A stretch of 64,000 nucleotides of DNA from Panaeolus papilionaceus (Eukaryota; Basidiomycota; Agaricomycetes; Agaricales): positions 806,001-870,000 of the forward strand of contig JADNRZ010000012.1 of NCBI GenBank assembly GCA_015501605.1, in the 5' to 3' direction. The notes beneath the pieces were generated by a model, which saw only the letters and a program-made list of their open reading frames with translations, made no database searches and was not told the origin of the DNA. Position 1 is the stretch's first letter; the number at the start of each line of letters is the position of its first letter. Both the position numbers and the translations under genes were made by a program. Shown in pieces: positions 57,831 to 64,000 of this stretch.

Positions 57831-58020
57831 GCATATGTCATTGCTAGCACGTCGTTCAACGTCAAAACGTCAACAGGCGACCTAACTAGGACGTTTGCAA
57901 TGCACAACCACATGTTACTTTATCGAGTGGTGGACGTGCAGTGCACTAGGTCTCTCTTGTCTTCTCACTTCCTTGCTCTCTTGGCCTGCCTCGCATTTCT
58001 GTTCTCTCGCACTCCCCTCT
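57831..58020 (+). promoter_or_regulatory. Proximal 5' flank of NLR B2
   Basis: Collinear with the ~200 bp before B1 (GTCATTGCTAGCACGTCGTT and the CT-rich leader). The inserted element lies less than 200 bp upstream of the B2 ATG and could therefore separate it from upstream control elements. Confidence 0.45.
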
Positions 58021-61000
58021 ATGGCTCCGATCCGAACTCAAGCCTATCTCCGGGGCTCAACTCTAAATTCTAATCCAAATACCAGCTCCATGGCCATTGG
58101 TGAGTAGACACAAATGCGCTGATTACCTAACTTACAAACTTCTTTGCAGCCTCGAGTTCTCGCTCGCATGCGGGCCAACCATATATCCGACCGGCGAGGG
58201 GGGAAGCATCGACAGATGGTAAGTAGTTCGTCTACTGGAATTGCCAGACTGATTGATGAGGATATCTTGACTGCGTTTCAAAGGTGTCCCAGACTCGCAT
58301 CTTGCGATGTTTGGTCCAAATAGCAAAGTGCTATTCAACAGCGGGAACGTCAGTTTGTCGCAACACACACAACACACGTATCAAAATCAAGGACTCGAAG
58401 GTAATACCCACTCGCACACAACGGCTTACACACATCTAACTTATATGTTCATAGGGATACAAAAGCTCTACCAGAACTCGTCACCAGGAGCAGTGTACAA
58501 CTCCGGGGATCGTTACGATCCGCCGAAATGTCACCCCAACACAAGGACTGGACTGCTGAACATGACACAAAATTGGGCCGACGACGGCTCGCCTGACATT
58601 ATGTGGCTTTATGGCTCTGCAGGAGCAGGCAAGTCTGCTGTTGCACAGACCGCGTGCGAGCGACTCCATGCACATTCCAATCTAGCCGCGTCCTTCTTCT
58701 TTTCGAGAACAGCGCCTGTGGATAGTCATCGTGGTCATGAAGGACGATTTGTCACAACAATCGCTTACCAGCTCACTGAATCGATCCCCGATCTACGTCC
58801 CTATGTTGAACAGGTCATCATGGCGAGGCCTTCTGTGTTTGACCTGAATCTCCCGGAGCAGGTCGTTGCACTCATCTTCGATCCCTTGTCGCAGCTCAAC
58901 CGCGATAAAGCGAGTGATGCGCATCTTCCAACACCCAAGATTATTGTTGTTGATGGTCTCGACGAATGCAAGGAGGAAACCGGCCAGAAACAGGTTCTTG
59001 AAGCCATCGCTACGCTTGTCAGACATCATGATATCTTCCCCTTTTCGGTTTTCCTCGCCAGCCGACCAGAGGTGCAGATTAGCGCATGGTTTGCCAGTGC
59101 AGACGCAGAACATCAACGGTTGTTTCGCAAGGTTGCGCTCCTAGACCATTGTGACAGCGATCATGACATCAAACTGTTCTTGCAGGAGGATACTGCAAAG
59201 CTTCGACAGTCGCACCCGTTCAGAGCCAAAATTCCAGCTAACTGGCCACCTCACCCATCCCTGGAGGAGATAGTTAAGCGCGCTAATGGCCAGTTTGTTT
59301 ATGCTTCCACCATTATGAAGTATATCAAGGATCTGCGTCATAATCCCACCAGTAGACTGGAAGGAATTCTGCAAAACGTCATTCCCGAGGAGGACCAACC
59401 ATACGCAGAGTTGGATGCGTTGTATCTTTACATCCTAAAGCGGTCCAAGTACGCAGAGTTTGTCCGTCGATTACTTGGGTACCTCCTTGCTACGCAGTCC
59501 TTTTACGGCCGCTTTGACAGAGAGAGGTTTGAGGAACACTTAGGAAATTTTCTGTCCCTCCCCTCTTCTGTGGATACACTTTTGATCGACTTGCAGTCAA
59601 TCATGACTTGTGATACCGCCGACTCCCTGTATCAAACCTGGGCTCCCAAGGATCCCTGGTTCTCTAAAACCCCAACTTCCACAATATTTCATCATGCATC
59701 GCTTGTCGAGTTTCTGCAGGACCCCAAGAGGTCGCAAGAGTTCTACATTAACGTGCAACAATTTGACCAAGATATCACAGAGTTAGCGCTTCAGCAAATC
59801 GGACGTGAGTTATTCATTCCTATACTTGCACTCAAAGGGTCTAACTTCTAAATGTTTAATCGTAGATTCAGACGCCTCAGATAGGTACTACACCACATAT
59901 TGTTTCCTGATAGTTCTCCAGACCAAGGCATCCCGACAACAGATCTACACCGACAGGATACGGGCACAACTTTACCGTTGGGATTCCTTGCACGAAGATC
60001 TGCTGTATGAGATTCTTATGAGCTTGGCACAAAGATATGATCCATTTCCAACCCCCGAATCTCTGTTTACCATAATCAACCCCAATCTGTCAAACACGTT
60101 TTTCTCAGCAGTCTCAAAAAAGCGAGAACGGTATCGGCAGATCCTTGAATGTGCTGGGATACCGGGACAGCTGCTAATCATTTTTGAAAACCAAGTGAAG
60201 GACCCTGGCCTTGAATGTGGTGTCCCCGAGCTGCTGGAAATTTTTCCCGATCTTCACGACTGCATGGGAGCTGATGCATGGCTTTTCCATGATGGATTGC
60301 CGCAGCACATTTACGAAGAATTTGATGGACTGCGATGGAATAGTCATTTATATTTGCTTTCTGAATTTTGGGATTCCAGCATACAGGACCAGGCGGAATC
60401 ATTCCAGGGCGAAGGATTTATTCGCAACAAATCATTTGAAGTACAAGATGCAGTTCGATTCTGTTTGCAACAATGCTTATTGTTGTGCGTATTTCAACCA
60501 TTTTTGAAATCACCATATTCCTGAATTCTGATGCAGAGCGTACTTTTTGCTTAGACTTGACCCATCCACAGAGGCCTGCAAATCAAAGGAAGTTCAGGCT
60601 GTTTTTGGTTACCTGAAGAAAATCAAGGGCGAGGATTGGCGTGAAAAAGCCATGGCTCGCCGTTTAGCGGCGCTCGATTCTTTTATATGGAAGCACTGCC
60701 CTCTGTCAGCTGACATAGTGTCTGCTTTGGAAAGGATTTCGGAAATGTTTTTCCCGAGTCATATCGCCTCTGATAGAGACCACACTTCAATATTCATGCC
60801 CACCCTCCATCCGGCATTACAGACGGAGCTTTTGTGCTCGTTCTCGCATCCGTGGTTTGCGGTCCCTCGTTGGTACTCCTCACGAATGCCTTTCAATTTC
60901 AACTGTTATGTATCAAGATACACATTAAAAGGCATTCACAATTACATGCGTGTGCGTCCATATTCGAGTTTTTGATCTTCTCATTCAACATTACTGATGT

Positions 61001-61217
61001 ATTTGCTGTCTACACGCAGCTGTACTACATACGCAAGAGCGCCGCCGAAAACATTTCGGACACTTCTGCTATCCCTGCAAAGTTCGTCGCGCGGATGACA
61101 ATTGACCCTGTAACGAACCGCACAAAAGCCCCTACGGATGATCCGCCTAGGCGGGTTATTCGGATACGCGGAGTATTAGGCCTCATAATATCCTGGGATC
61201 CCATCGATTATTATTAG
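58021..61217 (+). CDS. NACHT-domain STAND NTPase (fungal NLR-like), B-type copy B2
   Basis: Seven exons: 58021-58099, 58150-58218, 58284-58400, 58455-59804, 59866-60484, 60555-60951 and 61020-61217, giving ~942 aa. The start MAPIRTQAYLRGS matches the B1 and C1 exon 1. One N-terminal motif (SKVLFNSGNVSLSQ) is followed by a Gln/His/Asn-rich stretch longer than in B1. Walker A GSAGAGKS ~142-149, Walker B IIVVDGLDEC, sensor FLASRPE. The C-terminal region keeps GEDWR, FIWKHCPLS and FFPSHI. Intron 3 (54 nt) is frame-neutral. The last exon matches B1 for its first ~30 codons, then differs completely, ending earlier (DPIDYY). No lesions. Family role as for the other NLRs: signalling switch in recognition or programmed cell death, inferred. 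Confidence 0.83.
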
Positions 61218-62585
61218 GTCATACAGTAGCAGGCCTGGATATTAATATGATGCATTGCTCAATATAAAGTGGGTCTACGACCGGTAATAAATATCTTCGT
61301 CCTGACTGGAAACGTTAAAATCAAGGACTCGATCGCCTTACCCAACCTTACCAAAGCGAGTCATTTACTTATGCATTATCACTAAACGGCAAGGGTATTT
61401 GAGCTCGCAGTCTCTACGAGGTATTCTTGTGAAGTCCATGAGGTGCAGCTTAGATTCAGACCCAGCTCGACGCGCTCGGATATTGGGGAACAGCTCGAAG
61501 GCTTGCAAACAGGCGATCGCACTAAAAAGTTGAAGTTCCTGACAAAGTCTTTTTTTTTTTGTTTTTTTTTTGATGTTTCTGACTCAATCACCAAACGACG
61601 CACTCGGGTCCTGAGCGCTTGAGGGGTGATGCGTGATGCTAATCCAATTGACAAGTTGACCCAAGAAATTCGCAAATTCGCATAGACTGCGGCGCCAGCT
61701 TCTCCAACACGCCCATGGCCGTTCACCTAACGACGACAGAAGATGAAATATAACACTAAAATGGATTACGAGTCAGTATAAAGCTCAGGTGAACCCAAAA
61801 GAACACCAAAGAACGACTCACCACATGCATTGACTTCCAATTCGAGAACAAAGCGCATATACCCCCTTCATCCAACACTATTGTACTGTTGATCATGAAT
61901 ACAATTAGAAAAGACTCTTCTTATTCTCATTCACGCCGCCTCTCCATTCCATATTCCAAAAAACCTTGTTTTCGTATTGTGTTGTTTTATAAGAAAAAAA
62001 AAGCCTACGACAATCTATATCAAGTATAATAAAAACAAAGCCCAAAAACACTACTTCAAGTAATTGTAAAATACGCATTATTTAATTATACAAAAATCAT
62101 CGTAAGCAGTCGTGCGTAGCACATTATGGGAACAGTCAAAGCAATCAAGCTATGCAGGGTCTACTAGAGACACCGAGAATGCGAAGTAAAGTGAAGGGAT
62201 GTATACCAACCCCAGAGACCCAATCAAAACCAGACCAGAGATCAGAAACAGAGAAAGGACGGGCCGCAGGCCCTGCGCGTAGCGTTAATGTGTAAAGAAT
62301 GAGGGTGAGATGTTGGGTCATGAGGGAGGAATGCATATGATACAGCCGTCTATGCGGGTGATGAGAAAGAAATCCAGAAAGAAAAAAAGAAGACCAGCAG
62401 CGTAACGAGAGAGAGAGAGAGATGTGCGTGTGTGGGTGGTATTACAGATGCGTCAGGACATGAAAGCGAGAATGTGAGGTGGCGTTTAAAAATGCAATGT
62501 GATGTGAGGGGTCATTAGGGATTTATAAACGAATGTGTGGGGGAGCGAGGTCTCTAAACAGACGTAGTCGTCGGGAAAAGCGCAC
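61218..62585. other. Spacer between convergent B2 and LPMO2
   Basis: Contains the B-gene 3' flank (aataaatat near 61,286), a poly-T run with one interrupting G (about 61,550-61,571), and from ~61.78 kb a stretch almost identical to 19.45-20.27 kb. A GA dinucleotide run near 62,409-62,422 is longer than in the other copy. No gene seen. Confidence 0.5.
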
Positions 62586-63691
62586 TTAGTGCACGTGGCC
62601 AGCGCTGGCAAGGTCATTGACGAGGCGCCTCATCACACGGCTGTGGACACGGGGCTTGAGGATGACCTCCTCAGTGTCGACAGCGGTGTCAGCGGGGGTA
62701 GCATCACGCTTCGACTTCTTGTTTCCGCAAGAGCTGCTGGAGCCAGTGGAAGGCTTGGGAGTGGTACCAGAGCCAGTGTTGGATCCACCGTTTCCACCGT
62801 TGTTGTTGTTGTTGTTGTTGTTACCGGTGGAAGGAGCAGGGGGAGCAGGGGCAGGAGCACCACCAGAGCCAGCAGCGAAAGTGGCGATCTGGGGACCGGG
62901 GAACTTGTACGCAACACGGGTGTTGAAGACGCCGGGAGTGAAAATACCAGGGTCGGTGTCCTTGTAGGTACCAGGGAACGTAGCGAGGTTGCCTTGGGGG
63001 ACACCCTTGCCATTGCCACCAACACGGACGGCGACACAGCCTGGGTAGAACTCAGCCTTGCCTTGTTGGGTGGCGAGGTGCAGAGCAATGATTTCGTGGC
63101 GGACCATGTAGTTTCCGGGTGCCAGCTGCTGGGGGACGGTGGCTTTGCCGGTACCGCCGCTCATGAGGGCAGCCTGGGCCCATTTGCCGCTGTTGTCACG
63201 ACCTTCCTGGCCGATCTTGAACCACTTGAGGCCAGCAGGGTTGCCGACGTCGTTGCAGCTCTTGTCGCCGCACGAGGCCATGTAGGTGATCATAGGACCA
63301 GTGTTGTGGGGCCACTGTGGATGAGAGAAAAAAATAAAAATAGATTAAATTAATAAATAGATGATCGACAGTATGAATAGGGGGTTCGACATACATTTGA
63401 ACCATCGGCGCCTTCCCAGTCGAAGCTCATGACGTCTCCGGGGCTGAGATCGATGACTGAAGAACCAGGCTTTGAGTTGGGACCGCAAGTGATAGCAGGG
63501 TTGCCAGTTCCATAGTTGGGGTTGGGTGAGGAGACAGAGCGAATGGGGGACTTGTTGTTGCCGCCGTTTCCTGGCCTGGGAGCGGTGAAGGTCTTGCCGT
63601 TGACCTGGACCTTGGAAAGATAGCCGTGCGCTGAGACACTGGCGACTGCAGAGAGAATAGAGAGGATGGTGGTGGTCTTCATGATGAACAT
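62586..63691 (-). CDS. AA9 lytic polysaccharide monooxygenase (LPMO2)
   Basis: Secreted copper-dependent AA9 LPMO for oxidative cleavage of plant cell-wall polysaccharides. Minus strand, exons 63691-63395 and 63314-62586, 80-nt intron, ~341 aa. Signal peptide is residues ~1-21 (cleavage after SVSA), so the mature protein begins with His22, the histidine-brace residue. Further likely copper ligands are His102 (WPHNTGP) and axial Tyr189 (AEFYPGC); His178 lies in RHEIIALH. The usual second-sphere Gln of the GAQ-x-Y motif is Glu187 here. The catalytic domain ends near PGPQIATF (~240). Then come a Pro/Ala, poly-Asn (eight Asn) and Ser/Gly linker and a ~40-aa basic tail ending in GHVH, instead of a CBM1. 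LPMO1 is its frameshifted paralog. It converges with B2. Confidence 0.88.
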
Positions 63692-63732
63692 TTCTGTAAG
63701 TGTAGTTGCTGGTGGTAGGGGCTAATAATGAG

Positions 63733-63746
63733 GATCGCTTGCGATC
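63733..63746 (-). promoter_or_regulatory. Inverted repeat GATCGC-TT-GCGATC upstream of LPMO2
   Basis: Same element as 21,406-21,419, ~42 bp upstream of the ATG and beside a CTATATTTGATCG stretch on the coding strand. Possible regulatory site; conservation by recent duplication cannot be excluded. Confidence 0.35.
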
Positions 63747-64000
63747 AAATATAGAGCTGAAATGTGAAAAGACGGGGAGTGGGGAGACTTAAAAAAATAA
63801 AACGAGGAGAGGGAGGAGGAGGAAGGGAGAAGGAGAAACAGACGGAGCTGTGATGAGGGAGGGAAAGACTTGGCCATGGTTGGTTTTATACTAATCAGCT
63901 GTCATGGTTGAGTTTATTGTTCCCGGGGTCAACAATGCGTTTTTGTTTGGCTTCTCCCCTCAGACGGCCAAATAAAAAATCTTAATCTCCCCCTTGACTA
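63747..64000 (-). promoter_or_regulatory. Upstream region of LPMO2
   Basis: Purine-rich gaggagaggg tract (about 63,804-63,840) also found upstream of LPMO1, then sequence continuing past the window edge. Presumed LPMO2 promoter region; no specific site named. Confidence 0.35.

Noticed and set aside
1..64000. CRISPR arrays, rRNA or tRNA genes, bacterial operons
   Set aside because: I found no spaced direct repeats of the CRISPR type and recognised no tRNA or rRNA sequence. Gene structure is eukaryotic throughout. Small RNA genes could have been missed without a covariance search.

Overview
This window is eukaryotic and reads as a filamentous basidiomycete, probably an Agaricomycete. Genes are split by many 50-80 nt GT-AG introns with CTAAC-like branch sites. 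The main family is the expanded NACHT-type STAND NTPase (fungal NLR) class typical of mushroom-forming fungi, and it sits beside AA9 lytic polysaccharide monooxygenase (LPMO) genes. I cannot name the species. All identity figures are by eye.

Layout: the window is a tandemly duplicated NLR array. Plus-strand NLRs fall into three subtypes. A-type: A1 6.42-9.81, A2 25.85-29.25, A3 36.63-40.01 and A4 50.93-54.35 kb. B-type: B1 15.65-18.83 and B2 58.02-61.22 kb. C-type: C1 45.06-48.35 kb, plus a truncated 5' fragment at 14.65-14.92 kb. Each B gene faces, tail to tail, a minus-strand AA9 LPMO (20.27-21.36 and 62.59-63.69 kb). Positions ~0.17-14.92 kb match ~30.5-45.32 kb, and 14.92-~21.5 kb match 56.17-64.0 kb. 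The left copy lacks about 10.85 kb (body of C plus A4) through a deletion whose junction is visible at ~14,916. The A2 block (~23-30.5 kb) is a further A-type unit between the two copies.

Gene structure: the NLR models were built from splice sites conserved between paralogs. Four short 5' exons (three in B and C), all joined in phase 1, encode a Gly/Gln/Asn/Ser-rich N-terminus with a recurring motif. A ~1.35 kb exon then carries the NACHT (GSAGAGKS Walker A, VDGLDEC Walker B), and two or three exons encode a conserved C-terminal region with no recognisable WD40, ankyrin, TPR or LRR repeats. A1, A2, A3, B1, B2 and C1 look intact. A4 is broken by a precise 353-bp inversion of its P-loop segment. 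LPMO1 has a 2-bp frameshift in its signal peptide, while LPMO2 is intact.

Between the genes are kilobase-scale degenerate repeats. One family (R1) appears to be relics of a minus-strand intron-containing gene of unknown identity; a second (R2) follows the A-type genes. There are NACHT relics, a 1,138-bp inverted-repeat element with 118-bp TIRs and a CTCACA target duplication, and a ~275-bp MITE-like insertion. Overall this is a birth-and-death NLR locus shaped by duplication, deletion, inversion and apparent gene conversion. Immune or self-recognition roles are inferred from the family; nothing in the sequence shows them directly.
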